From contig OX463779.1 of the NCBI GenBank assembly GCA_949825025.1, positions 47,489,784 through 47,553,783 of the forward strand: a stretch of DNA of 64,000 nucleotides, in the 5' to 3' direction. Within the stretch, counting starts at the first letter, position 1; each line of letters starts with the position of its first letter. This document shows positions 22,970 through 34,675 of this stretch, in pieces. Source of the DNA: Siphlonurus alternatus. Lineage: Eukaryota; Arthropoda; Insecta; Ephemeroptera; Siphlonuridae. The position numbers were made by a program, and so were the translations under genes. Under the pieces are notes generated by a model that searched no databases, was not told where the DNA came from, and saw only the letters and a list, made by a program, of their open reading frames with translations.

Positions 22970-23729
22970 TTTATAAGTCAAAAGTTTACTTAAATTTCTG
23001 CGTTGGTTTGTACTTTGGTACTGGAGATGGAGGACCATTAAATAAGGCGTAAAAGAGGTCATTCGAGTAGACATTTACATTTGTGCCTGCGTGGGGTTAT
23101 AGGGCGTGTTTATGTGCTGCCTCCTGCATGTAGGGTTTAGCACTGCTGCAAGCGGGAGGTAGTTCCTGAAAATACGAGTTTCACTACTTTCCTCTTAGGC
23201 CCATAACGATGCAAACGTAAATGTATTATTTTGTGTACTATCAAAAAGTTCTTAATTACATTTAGATTTTATATGATACAAAGCTTATGTAATAACAATA
23301 TTGTGTAGCTTGCTATGTCTTTATTACCATGGTTTTGTTTAACTGGGTGTATGCAATAACAAAATTTAATGGAAAAACATCAAAAATACATTTTCATTTA
23401 GAATTATATATAATATATATATATTTCTTGATCTTTTATGTTGTTTCTCTTAAAAGCTGTACGTAAAAGTAAGATTTTAAACATTTTATATTTATATAGA
23501 AATATATACGAAGTAAAATTGATGTTAAATATTAAATTCTACAATTTTCTACTTGATATATGATTTAAATTTTAAATTTAATCACATCAAATCAACTTAA
23601 CAAAATAATTTGTTTATCGTTAATATTAAAACAGTATAAAAACTACTTCAGGGATTAAAAAAAAAAATTGCAATGAAATGAGCTCAATGCACATTTTAAT
23701 CAATGAAATCTGTTGTGTTTAATTTACCT
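22970..23729. other. Non-coding stretch
   Basis: No supported gene. 23080-23200 is somewhat GC-richer but has no frame or splice support. Confidence 0.4.
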
Positions 23730-24000
23730 TAATTGAAAAATTAAATCTTCATAAATCTTCATATCGTCCTCTAACCCTATAATCTTATTACGTATTTTTA
23801 CCTCAAACACCTTATTTCTTCCTCGTTCAAAATGAGGATAAAATGGAGACAAAATTAAAATATAATATTTTTATGCTTAATAAGAGGAAAGAAGACTTAA
23901 TTTCATATTTATCCTCTTTTTTCCTCTAAAATGGTGCAAAATAAGAAGAAATCAGAGGGAGCTTAATAACGAACAGAAGATGAATTCATTTCAACTCGAG
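23730..24000 (+). mobile_element. MITE family A, full-length copy
   Basis: Recognised by CACCTTATTTCTTCCTCG, GAGGATAAAATGGAGAC, CCTCTAAAATGGTGCAAAAT and TTTCAACTCGAG. Diverged left end. Confidence 0.75.
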
Positions 24001-26492
24001 TAAATTTATTATATATTATCCATAAATGAGCAAAATATGCAAGATTTCATAAATAAATCATGTGTAATATGATAAATATATACGGTTGATATAAAAACAA
24101 ATAGTACCACATTGCAATGGCTGTATGATATTGAACTACGATGATCGAGTGACATTTGTACCAGGTATATACAGTACAGTTACAGTATAGCATGTCGTAT
24201 ATACATATTGCTAGCGGCAAACACTGATTCGACATACCCATTGTTGGATATCCCCTTACTAGTATGACCTAGTATCTTCAACAATACACGTACTACAACA
24301 ATGTATTTTTCATCATATTGTTGAGATACCTTAATGCCAACATATTATAGAGTGACTCACTCATTTTGCTGATATTTGCAATATGAATATTCATACTATT
24401 TCTGACCATTTGGTAATTCCCCAGTGAACTGAGTAAGAGAGAGAAAAGGGAGAGTATTAAGCTTGAAGCAATAAAACGGAAGTGATGTCTCTGGTAGTAG
24501 TATGTATGTATATTTGTAACATAGAGAGTGACATTCACATTTGTCTGTTGGCATTTCGGCAGGGGAATTGTGTCCTTTACTAACTGCTATCTGCCATTGA
24601 CATTTCTACTATATATACATTAATATTAACTGCTTACAATCTACCATTTGTTAAAATAGAATGGTGTAAATCTTATAAGAATTTATATTTTGATGTTTAA
24701 TGTGTTTAAATTTAAGATATACTAAATTTAACATAATTTTTATGGTTAGATATATAAAAGTTTTTATGTTTACAATAAAATGGTGTGCAAATAACAAAGA
24801 GTTTTAATATCAAGTGATTTTGTGATGTAACTCCTTGATGTTGAGGCAACTTTGCATGCATCTAAAAACTGAGAATGTTCATTTTATTGACTGCCTCTTG
24901 ACGCCCAACTCCCGGTGACATTTAGCAGAGAACTTTTTATTACACTTCTAAAATGTAAAATTTGATTTTTAAATTATTTTATTATCATGTTGCATAGATT
25001 TAATTTTTTTATCATAAAAATAATATTATGTGACCTTTAATTCTAATCGTCTACTACCGTCAAAAATGATTTTTCTGCTGATAGATTACTGCTTGAATTA
25101 GTAAGATAAGGGCATTAAAATCAAGTATTAGTTGCTATAACCGTGCATGGTTAGAAACCTGATTAATTTCCTTTCTTAATTAATTGCTCTTATTGAATAT
25201 TTTATTATCACAATTAATAAGAAATATGATCAAAAATTATTCTAGAACAAATTCAAATTGGAATTAAAATAGAATAAATAATAAACCTGCAACCTTTTGA
25301 AATGATTTAAATTTATTCTGATTAAACTTGAAATACATTATTAAAGACAAAATCTAGAACACTCGTTTCATAAAATATGCCCTTCTTTATCTTTATTTTT
25401 TTTTTACCTTTTTTATATATAAAAATCGATAACTATACAACTTTTCTGTAAAATATATAACCTTAAGTTATACAGTATTTCAAAGTAATCATATAAATGA
25501 TGAATATTGCATATTCTTTGAAAATCTATTCAAGATCTCTCGTATATAACATAGTCGTTAAATTCATATCTATTGTATTTGATATGAGAAATATACCATT
25601 ACTATTGTATCTATATAACGTGTAACGAGCTATAGAGATGGTTTTTATTGCAGTTATGAATTTTTGATCAGAAACTTACTATTTGTCAAGCTTTTGGCTC
25701 GAAATGAAGCGCGAACTTTGGAAAGACTCATTGTCACTATACTGATGAATAAGGCAACCCTAGTATTGACATAACCGGGTCCAGCGCTTCGGGGCTTCCC
25801 CTCTACACTGATTATACCGAGTCCCATATCATGGAGAACTCATTAACCAAATTTGGTGCTCTGATTTAGGTGGATAATTTAAACCGAGGGAGATGTTCAT
25901 AGTTTAGAACGAAGTATAGAACGGACTTTGCAGTCAGAAATGAGAACAATGTGGGAAAAGCTTCAGCAAACCTCATAAAGTAGGATTTTCAACATGCAAT
26001 ATTGAGAAGAGAGAGCAGGGGGATAATATCATGGTACTTTAATATCAAACTCAAATACCTTTTGTGTTGTATCAGAATAATGTTAAAAAAAAAAAAAAAA
26101 AAAATTGAGAACAGAATTTACAATATATAAACTTTTTAAATTGATAATCGATGTTAGTATAATAGAATTGACATATTTTGCATTTCAACAAGCCTCTACA
26201 ATTTTATAATAATAATATTGTATAATAATATTTAAAACAAGCGAATTTTAATTGAAATGACATTATTAAAGTACTAAATTTTTTATAATAAGTTTAACTA
26301 TTCAAACAATTCAGATATTGATTTCAAACTTTAAACATTCATGAAGAAATTAATTACACTATAGCAAAATTTTATTACAGCTAGTGCATTGCAGTACTGA
26401 TACGAAATGAAAAACGCGTCTAAAATAACATAATATACACCAACGGGGGAATAAATGGTGAAGATTTCAGTACAGATTTTGAGTTTTATTTT

Positions 26493-26531
<39 letters not shown>

Positions 26532-26640
26532 ACTTGTTTAATACCATACATGCACTGGTATGTGAAATATATTATATAATCCATGTTTTTAATAGTGCAT
26601 GTTTTTGCTAAAAAAAAAATAATGATTATAAATTACATTA
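24001..26640. other. AT-rich gene desert
   Basis: No credible coding exon. Contains a (TA)n tract at 26498-26527 and an A-run at 26084-26103. 25640-25980 is less AT-rich but has no recognisable product. Confidence 0.45.
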
Positions 26641-26765
26641 AGGGGCATTCACAAAGTCTTAAGGCCACATTTAAGGCTCGATTATTTAAAGCTTGATTTT
26701 AGACGTGTTTTTTAGACCCAAAATTTCTAGTCTTAAATGTGGCCTTAATGCTTTGTGAATGCCCT
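26641..26765. mobile_element. Hairpin MITE, GCATTCACAAAG family, copy 1
   Basis: AGGGGCATTCACAAAGTCTT and its complement form the ends, flanked by TTA on both sides. Inner arms TTAAGGCCACATTTAAG pair with CTTAAATGTGGCCTTAA. Copies at 51909 and 55983. Confidence 0.8.
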
Positions 26766-26862
26766 TTATTATGTTTAAACTTCAGTTAACCTTCACTACA
26801 TCCAGATTTTAGCTTCACCGTTTCTAACCCCGTGTCTTCATAAGTTTAATGCCAAATGAGAT

Positions 26863-27029
26863 ATCCTGAGTTGAAATTAATTTAATCTTTTATTCGCTTT
26901 TATGCTTTCTCCTGGCAAAATTTCTTCCTATTTTTCACCATTTTAGAGAGGAAAAAGAAGGTAAAAAGACGTAGTAAGATTAGGTTTAGACTTGTTAAGG
27001 ATGAGTTGAAGACATAATTTTTTAACTAT
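26863..27029 (-). mobile_element. MITE family A, internally deleted copy
   Basis: CCTGAGTTGAAAT at the left, TTGAAGACATAATTTTTTAACT at the right in part, with the middle third missing. Confidence 0.7.
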
Positions 27030-27309
27030 TAAGGATTATTCAATTTAATAACAATATTTTATGACAATTTGTTCAGATATTATATAATATATTGAATTTT
27101 CAATTCGAATTACAAATATTACAAAGAAATTTCACTTCATTTAACATTTTTGTCCCTTTGTCTTTGTCTCACATTTTTTTTTCACCCTATCTTTGGTATA
27201 CTCCTACCGACTTGAGTCCATCCAGTCTGCCTCATCTTCTTCAATATCTAAAAGAAGCACATAAAAAGGATGATACTTTAAGACGCCTCCTGATCCTCAT
27301 TTGTTTGTC

Positions 27310-27560
27310 GTGACACCTGAGTTGTGACGTCACCGGCCGCAACACTCAAGGGAGCGATTGGTCGCCTAACTGCCTCATAGAGGTGAGCAACGGCGGCCAC
27401 AACGGCTGACAACGGAAATCAAAGGCCGCTAATTTCCCCCGGGACACTAGCCCGTCGTCGAGGCTGCCCATACAGCGTCAAATGTTCGTCCAGGAGGCCT
27501 CGTAACGCCGTGGTTTATGCATGCAGCGGTACAAACGTCCACATAGGGACTAGTGAGGAA
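27310..27560. promoter_or_regulatory. GC-rich, CpG-rich island with CRE and CCAAT motifs
   Basis: About 250 bases of markedly higher GC in an AT-rich desert, with TGACGTCAC (a full CRE), GCGATTGG (inverted CCAAT), many CG dinucleotides and repeated CAACGGC/GACAACGG motifs. It could be an orphan promoter, an enhancer or a first exon; no open frame or splice pair decides. Not a match to the MITE families seen elsewhere in the window. Confidence 0.35.
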
Positions 27561-27671
27561 CAAATAGAGTTGTGTGTTAAACGTCCATGACACAAATTAA
27601 ATATGTATGTTTTAAGATATTTAGTTGTGAATGAAGGATTTTTAATATTCCCAATTGAAATTTTTTACCAC

Positions 27672-27932
27672 TGGCCTGAGTTGAAATAAATTTCAACTTT
27701 TATTCGCTATTATAAGGCTCTCTTTTAATCTTTTGCCCTCCAATTTTGAACACTTTTTTAGGAAAAGAGAGGTGAAAAGATGAAATTACGTATTTTGTCC
27801 TCTTCTTGAGCATAAAATATTAAAAATATTGTCTTCATTTCATCCTCACTTTGAGCGAGGAAGAAATAAGATGTGTTTTAGAGGTAAAAAAATTAGGTAT
27901 AGACATGAGTTGAAGACGTAATTTTTCAACTA
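27672..27932 (-). mobile_element. MITE family A, copy
   Basis: CCTGAGTTGAAATAAATTTC at left; GAGTTGAAGACGTAATTTTT and CAACTAAGG at right; complete interior. Confidence 0.85.
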
Positions 27933-28302
27933 AGGCATTCCTTTGCATGTGTTGTCTACCATTTATGTATTTACAGTACATTAAATTTATAGATATATAC
28001 ATATTATTATTTTTTATTTCAAACAAATGGTTGTAGGGGACAACATGGTTCAAGCAAAAAAATATATAACTGTTAAAAAAAAAGAAAGAAGCAACACAAG
28101 CGATAGTTACATTAAACACACTAATAACTATAAAAACATTGAAGCAAATAAACAAAATAAAGGAATGAAAACAAAATATAATAATATACATACAAAGATC
28201 ATCAGATAATTAAATTAATTAAAAGTTACTTTTTTTTATATTTCACTGCTATATACATAATACGATATATACGTAAGACATTTTTTATTTGAACAATGAA
28301 AT

Positions 28303-28571
28303 CCCTAGTTGAAAAATTACGTTTTCAACTCATCTTTTACACGTCTAAACCTAATCTTTTTACCTCTAAAACAAATCTTATTTCCTCTTCGCTCAAAGTG
28401 AGGATAAAATGAAGACAATATTTCTAACATTTTATGTTCAAGAAGAGGAAAAAAAACGTAATCTCGTCTTTTTTCACCTCTTTTTTCCTCTAAAATGGTG
28501 CAAAATAAGAGGAGAAAAGACGAGAAGAAAGTTTAATAGAGAGGAAAAGATAAAATTTATTTCAATTCGGG
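28303..28571 (+). mobile_element. MITE family A, near-intact copy
   Basis: CCCTAGTTGAAAAATTACG to TTTCAATTCGGG, about 269 bp. One of the best representatives of the family here. The open frame 28409-28618 lies in it and is not a gene. Confidence 0.9.
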
Positions 28572-30019
28572 ATATTAATAAAAAATTGTGTCTATACTTT
28601 AACATAATGAGTGCTTAGAAAATGTTGTATAATTTTTAGTCCATGTTAAAATTGTGTAAAAATTACTTTTTGATTTTGTTTATGAGAATCACGCGGAAAA
28701 ATGTGTCGTAATTCCAACCAACGTGTCAGCAACTCTGAAGGTTCGACGTATTTGAATATAGATGAGAAAACACGTCCCCTTTTACAGATTGACAACTCTG
28801 ATTAGTTTTGTATTTACATCCAGAAATTAGCATTGATTCTGTAATAGGAGATTAACATTGATTTCACACCAACGGTAAAAAAAAACTTGTTTAATACTCA
28901 ACAATTGTTTTGAAACTTTGTAATAGTAAAATGTTTTGAAATAATAATTTAAATGTTGAAATAAAAAATAAAAAAATCGATAAATACAAAAATAGTACTA
29001 AATTAATTGAAAATGTATATGAAAATGTTATATTTTTTATTCAAATTTCTTCTTTCTTTGGTACTTGATCCATTATTGCTATATAATTGCCTACTCGCAT
29101 TCTAACAATTAAAAAACAATACAACATGGTTTTATTGTTACATCCTATAATAGAAAAACAACAACAATTGCTTAACAGAATAGATACTCACTTTATTTAC
29201 AGTAATTATGTTAAAATCAATATCATATAATAAAAAATAATACCAATTATATTATTTCAAGTATTAAAAAACATGAAACATTTTCTCAAAATTATTGTAA
29301 TAAATAAATACATTAAAATCTATTTACAATGTTTTAATTAAAAAATTAATTTCAAATGGAATGTTGAAAATTTTAATGTACACGTTTTATAGATATAAAA
29401 ATAAAATATCAATTCCATAAAAACAAGGCAATTATACTGGGAATTATATTTGAACATGTACGTGCAATTTTTCAATAAAACGTACAATGGAGATAATCCT
29501 TTATTATATTTATCCATTTGATCAAACGACAATCGTTTTAACGTTACCAGATGTACACATCAAAAATGACGAGCTCTCATGCCTCACAATTACAGCTAGT
29601 GCAGGGAGTACGCATACTACGCAATGCGTAGCCAGACTATATACGATACTGTATATAATATAAATATATACATGATTATATAATATATACATACATTGCA
29701 TGTGTGGCATTATACAAGGGTGTTTCTCTTTTCTCTCTCTCTCTCTCTCTCTCTCTCATCCAAATAAGATTCGTTTCTCGTTTCAACAGGCATTTCTCCT
29801 AAAATTTGCAAGGATTTGTTTAAAATATATAAAATCAAGGAACTGTATTGAAACTTAAGTTAAAATGGTCAAAATTAGAAAATATGGTTTAATAGTGTTC
29901 ATAAGTTCTCCCAAGAGTTATTTCAAACTACAAACTTATGGCTTATACAAATGATCGATAATATTGTGGTACTTATTGTTCTGAAATAACATTTACAACA
30001 TAAGGTCTTAGATATTTTC
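28572..30019. other. AT-rich non-coding stretch
   Basis: No gene seen; a short (CT)n tract at 29731-29756. Confidence 0.45.
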
Positions 30020-30095
30020 ATCGCAAGACATTTGGTCGAAGAACATTTGGTCGCAAGGACATTTAGTCGCATGAACATTCGTCGTAAGGATATTT
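30020..30095. repeat. Degenerate 18-bp tandem repeat
   Basis: Four or so imperfect units built on AACATTTGGTCGCAAG. Each unit keeps a CATTTGGTCG- or CATTCGTCG-like core. Confidence 0.6.
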
Positions 30096-30260
30096 TCTAA
30101 TATTTTATTAAAATAAAACGATTTTAATAAAATAAAAATAATAAAATAATAGGATTCTTGATGCGAAATTATTTTTATTTTTTTTATATATATTATATTA
30201 GATTGACTATTTTTATTTAATATGAGAATTAGAATTCATCCTGATAAGCTCTCAATGTAA

Positions 30261-30450
30261 GGGGGATCGCACACAGACTTTTATTTCTACGATCGTACGT
30301 GTCTCATTATAACCGGTTCTAAATTTCTTACTATACGAAAGTATACGATACGAAGCTGTGTGCGCGGCTACACCTGATCGCATAGGAATTCTTACTTTTT
30401 TATCATATGGCATACGCTGCAAAATCATGCGATTCTGTCTGCGACCAGCC
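30261..30450. mobile_element. Tourist-like MITE, GTCTCACAC family, copy 2
   Basis: GGGGGATCGCACACAG to CTGCGACCAGCC, bounded by TAA and TTA. The interior has ACCGGTTCTAAATTTC and TATACGATACGAAG as in the other copies. Confidence 0.8.
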
Positions 30451-30956
30451 TTAACTATACAGTACATCTGGACTGTTCTATACCAACTTATAATGTAGAG
30501 TTATGATGTCTGTCAATCTCCAGTTGAATCTGTATACATGTTGTCAAGTTCAGTGTATATTTTATACTGTACTGGTCGAAAGTACTTGACTCCCACTTTA
30601 GAGTTCGGGCGAGCGTTCACAGCAGCAGTGGTGCATGATGTGCATGCGAGGGTGGCCACTCGAGCTATACACTCGGTGCAAACCATCTTCACAGTGGTAC
30701 CAATGTGCATGTGGGGGTTGGTACTTCAACCGGCTGCGAGCTACACTCGTCGTAAATCTTCTTGCCAGACAGGGGAAGTGGTTTTGAACCATTGCATTTT
30801 TCCACTGAAATTTAATGTACAGTTGTGGAAAATAAAAGTGGAACACATCACATGCTGGAGTGTTGACATGGTGAGCACCTCTCTCTTGACTTATCTGATA
30901 ACTCTGTTTGACTCATTGTCACCCCCTCAGAGTCTAGAAGGCCACACAATATACAC
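30451..30956. other. Moderate-GC stretch, no supported gene
   Basis: A 142-codon plus-strand frame (30538-30966) and overlapping minus frames exist, but none shows a domain, signal peptide, start context or codon pattern I can support. Confidence 0.35.
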
Positions 30957-31421
30957 CCGAAGTTAAAAAAATGTCATCTTTTGATCACTATTAAACTATT
31001 TCCTAAGTCTAATTTTTTCCTATTTTGCCCCATTTTAGAGGAAAAAAGATTACGTATTTTTTTCTCTTTTTGATCATGTAATGTTAGAAAAATTGTCTCC
31101 ATTTCATCCTCACTTTGAGCAAATAGGAAATAAGATGTGTTTTAGGGCCGATTCAGATGGCGACAACGGCGATGCGACGCGATTTTGACGTAAAAGCTGT
31201 GAAATCCTATGCGACGGCGAATTCGCCGGTAATCGCGTTAATTACGATGCTCTTTTTCTTTTAATCGCCCAATATGGCCACCAATGGATGTTACAGTAAG
31301 TGCGCATTATTCACGTCGCGTCGCATGGTAAAAATCGCCATGTGAATCCACCTTTAGAGGTAAAAAGTTTAGGTTTAGAAGTGTAATGGATGAGTTGAAG
31401 ACGTAATTTTTTAACTAAGGC
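30957..31421 (-). mobile_element. MITE family A with nested Tourist-like MITE
   Basis: Left end CCCGAAGTTAAAA, right end GAAGACGTAATTTTTTAACT. Interrupted at 31145-31353. Confidence 0.8.
31145..31353. mobile_element. Tourist-like MITE, GATTCACATGGCGA family, copy 1
   Basis: GGGCCGATTCAGATGGCG to CGCCATGTGAATCCACCT, 209 bp, with TTA duplicated at 31142-31144 and 31354-31356. The interior has GCGACGGCGAATTCGCCGGT and AATATGGCCACCAATG. Confidence 0.85.
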
Positions 31422-31954
31422 AGTGTTGCCAGTTCAGCATTGTGAGTGAACTGATGGTGTTCACTTCAACATTCTAGTATGTGATGTGTTCCATTTTTAT
31501 TATCCATAACTGTACAATATTCATATGTATTCGAGTAATATGTTTACAGTTCTCTTGCAGCAGATCGAGAAGTTACAGCGAGTGTAGCAAGCGATCCATG
31601 CAGCAAATTGTAACATGACGAGTCCTCTACAGAGAGGTTATCATCAAACTGATGGCTTCATTTGCCTGACAGAGAGTAAATATATACTTGGTCCGGCAGT
31701 GACTTTAGATGTACTGTATGGTTTCAACAACCCTTGCCCGTTACTGTGTAGTATCTCATTACATTTTAGAAAAAAAATATTAAATAATTTTACTCTACAG
31801 TTTCCTAATAAAAGTGGTTGCATGAATAAATATTGAAGAGTATATGGGTAATAAATAAATTTTATTGCAATAATTGAGGCAACACAATTTGTGGGTTTCT
31901 TCTTCAAGCCAAAATTTTACAATTCTCATGTCTGAAATTTAACCTATATAGGTA
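31422..31954. other. Non-coding stretch
   Basis: No supported gene. The short frames at 31615-31836 (+) and 31644-31907 (-) are unrecognised. Confidence 0.35.
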
Positions 31955-32043
31955 AAAATGTTCATTAACACGTCTAAACCTACTCTCATCACGTCTTTTT
32001 ACCTCAAAAACATATTTTTTCGTCCTGATTAAAGTGAGAATTA

Positions 32044-32231
32044 GGGCTGTCTCACACAGAATTCGCAGCGTACGATAGAAAAAAAAAATTAAAAACCTAT
32101 GCGATCAGGTGGTACGCGCGCATAGTTCGTTTCGAATCGCATGCAATCGTACATTTCTCATTTAGATCCTGTTCTAAATGTTTATCATACGAAGTCATAC
32201 AATGCGATACCAAGTCAGTGTGCGAACGCCC
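32044..32231. mobile_element. Tourist-like MITE, GTCTCACAC family, copy 3
   Basis: GGGCTGTCTCACACAG to GTGTGCGAACGCCC, 188 bp, with TTA on both sides (32041-32043, 32232-32234). Confidence 0.85.
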
Positions 32232-32271
32232 TTAAATAGAAACAACAAGTTTAACATTTCCTGCTCACTAA

Positions 32272-32482
32272 AGGCGGATTTTCATGGGCGGTGCAACGAC
32301 GACGCGGCGCGATTTGACGTAAAAGTTGAAAAATCCTATGCGGCGGTGAATTCGCCGGTAAACGCGATAATTACGATGCTCTTTTTCTTTTAATCCCCAA
32401 ATATGGCCACCAATGAATGTTATAGCAAGTGCGCATTATTCGCGTCGCGTCGGAAGCTGGAAATCGCCCATGAAAATCCACC
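32272..32482. mobile_element. Tourist-like MITE, GATTCACATGGCGA family, copy 2
   Basis: AGGCGGATTTTCATGGGCG to CGCCCATGAAAATCCACC, bounded by TAA on both sides. The interior is nearly the same as at 31145. Confidence 0.85.
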
Positions 32483-32590
32483 TAAGACGTAAAGAAAACT
32501 AAACGTACTGTTCCACTAATTTTTCCTCAAAAATGGGGCAAAAAAGAAGTACGAAACAAAACAAGAAAATATGTTGGAAGTGAAAAATTT

Positions 32591-33200
32591 ATTATATAAT
32601 ATACAGCATAATATATTATTTTAAACTGGCAAATCTCAAATTACAATGTTTCTCTTTATTTTCACATACCATTTTTTTTTAATGTCATTACTCATTACTG
32701 TATAGAAAATTAGTTCCATAGAATATTATATTTTTTTTTAAAATCATTTTTCATGCCTGTCATCGATACACCTTTAATATATTACATTAAAAACTTATTA
32801 TCTGAATATTTTTCTTACTATTTATTATATAAAAAAAACTGAGTATATATAGATAAAAGTTCTTTGAAGGTAAAAACACATAAAACGCACACCTTATTTT
32901 TTTATAAAGTATATTGATCTCTTTTTACTGTCAGTTATATAGCTTAAAGGTAAATATTGAAAGATATATATTTTTTATATACTATAATAATAATATTTTG
33001 TATCGTTTTTACCTTCTGCTATTTATCTTGTTTCGGAGGCACATTAGAGCGTACATGTCTCTTATCGGTAAAGCCCGACATTCGCACCATCCATCACCCG
33101 GCTTCTGCTCATCCGTCCTCCGTCACCCCGACATCAACTCGCTCGCACTGCTTTACACGGGGAGTTCGCACCGCGACGACATTCTTTTTTCCTCGAGTTA
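32591..33200. other. Non-coding stretch with GC-rich tail
   Basis: AT-rich until about 33030, then GC-richer to 33190 (CACCATCCATCACCCGGC...). The frame 32957-33445 runs into a MITE, so it is not accepted as a gene. Confidence 0.35.
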
Positions 33201-33407
33201 AGGTGGATTCACATGGCGATTTTTTATCATGCGATGCGACGCGAATAAAGCGCACTTGCTGTAACATCCATTGGCGGCCACATTTTTTGGCGATTAAAAG
33301 AAAAAGAACATCACAATTAACGCGATTAACGGCGAATTCGCCACCGCATAGGATTCTTTTACGTCAAAATCTCGTCGCATGGCCGTTGTCGCCATGTGAA
33401 TCCGCCT
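33201..33407. mobile_element. Tourist-like MITE, GATTCACATGGCGA family, copy 3
   Basis: AGGTGGATTCACATGGCG to CGCCATGTGAATCCGCCT, 207 bp, with TTA duplicated at 33198-33200 and 33408-33410. Confidence 0.9.
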
Positions 33408-33472
33408 TTAGGGTTTATCGGTTTATCAAAATGACTTTGACATAGTTTTCTCAATGTAAAGTTCTCAAGTTT

Positions 33473-33653
33473 GGGTTGTCTCACACATAATCGCATGTAT
33501 CGCATCTATGATAAAAAATAAAGTACCTTTGCGTTCAGGTGCAAGCACACAGATTCGTATCGCATGAAATCGTACGTTACTCATTTAGAACAGCGGTTCT
33601 AAATTTTCATACAATACCATACGATACTATACGAAGGCAGTGTGCGACCCACC
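33473..33653. mobile_element. Tourist-like MITE, GTCTCACAC family, copy 4
   Basis: GGGTTGTCTCACACATAATC to AGTGTGCGACCCACC. The interior has CGTATCGCATGAAATCGTAC and CATACGATACTATACGAA. Confidence 0.8.
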
Positions 33654-34139
33654 TTTTAGTTTGTTTTTGTCTAATATCAGTAACAAAATATAAACAATCT
33701 ATTGTAAATATTTACAATGAAAATTATTATAGTTTTATCATTTTTACATTTTTACATTTTTACATTTTTTTTTTAGTGTTAAAGTTGAATTGGGATTTTG
33801 TATAAAAATTAATCTGGTTTTTGCTTAGTAGGCTGAGTGTCATGTTTTTTCAAATAATTTACTAACTGGGAGTTGCAAAAACAAAATGAATTAATTTGCG
33901 TGAAGAAAAGGCAAACAACATATTTAAGAAACAGAGTGTAAGAATAAAAAGATTTTATAATAGTGTCATATTTTTGCACTGTACGCAAAGCAACAAGTTA
34001 TTCTGCGTACGTGTGACGAAATTACAACTTTTATTATTTCTATGATGTAAGAAAATTTGATCACCTTCCAGAAATTTGTCATGGGCATGCAAATAATGTT
34101 TGATAATATTATTAGTTATGAATTTATTATTTATCCACT
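33654..34139. other. AT-rich non-coding stretch
   Basis: Nothing supportable seen. Confidence 0.4.
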
Positions 34140-34457
34140 AATGGAGTATTGACCTTAATTTTTTTATTGCAGAAATGGATAGAGGGTGCAAAGTTATGCT
34201 ACCATAATTTTTTCAGATTTTTTAAAGCCCGGGAACTATTTTTAAAAAAATATTGAAAGTTCTTTTTGCGACGTCACGAGACGCCGCTCTTTAAGAAAAA
34301 GAAAGGACTTGACGCCGCGAGACGTCACAAAAAGAACTTTCAATAATTTTTTAAAAATACTTCCCGGGCTCTAAAAAATCTGAAAAAAAATCAGGGTAGC
34401 ATAACTTTTCATCCTCTATCCATTTCTGCAATAAAAAAATGAGGACAATACTCCATT
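34140..34457. mobile_element. Foldback MITE, ATTGCAGAAATGGATAG family, copy
   Basis: Ends ATGGAGTATTG and CAATACTCCAT, bounded by TA. Arms include TATTGCAGAAATGGATAGAG, GGTGCAAAGTTATGCTACC and AACTTTCAATAATTTTT. The centre has GCGACGTCACGAGACGCCGC-like inverted sequence. Other members are at 38580, 38912, 44010, 44263, 51578 and 55308. Confidence 0.85.
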
Positions 34458-34551
34458 ACTGACTATTATTTAATTGAAAGTTGTTTATATAATATTGATA
34501 AAATGAACAAAAACAAAGCGTATACCCCTTTCAATTTTCTGCTAATATATA

Positions 34552-34675
34552 CACTCCTCGCCTCTGAAAAGTTCCCTTCTGCAGCCTTGTTAATCACCAT
34601 GCCCTGCAGTAAAAATAACACACTGCACGGTGATTAAAAAGGCTGCAGAAGAGAAATTTTTAGATGCAAGGAGTG
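34552..34675. mobile_element. Tc1/mariner-like hairpin MITE, copy 2
   Basis: CACTCCTCGCCTCTGAAAA to GCAAGGAGTG, flanked by TA. Inner GCAGCCTTGTTAATCACCAT pairs with the complement. Confidence 0.85.

Larger units (their letters stand above)
31955..32590 (+). mobile_element. MITE family A remnant with two nested MITEs
   Basis: Family A pieces (AACACGTCTAAACCTACT, CTTTTTACCTCAAAAACAT, TTTCCTCAAAAATGGGGCAA) flank the insertions 32044-32231 and 32272-32482. The outer ends are poorly preserved. Confidence 0.65.

Noticed and set aside
30538..30966. 142-residue plus-strand frame
   Set aside because: No recognisable motif; runs into the end of a family A MITE; competing frames on the other strand are equally long.
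32957..33445. 162-residue plus-strand frame
   Set aside because: More than half lies in a MITE (33201-33407) and it has no recognisable domain.
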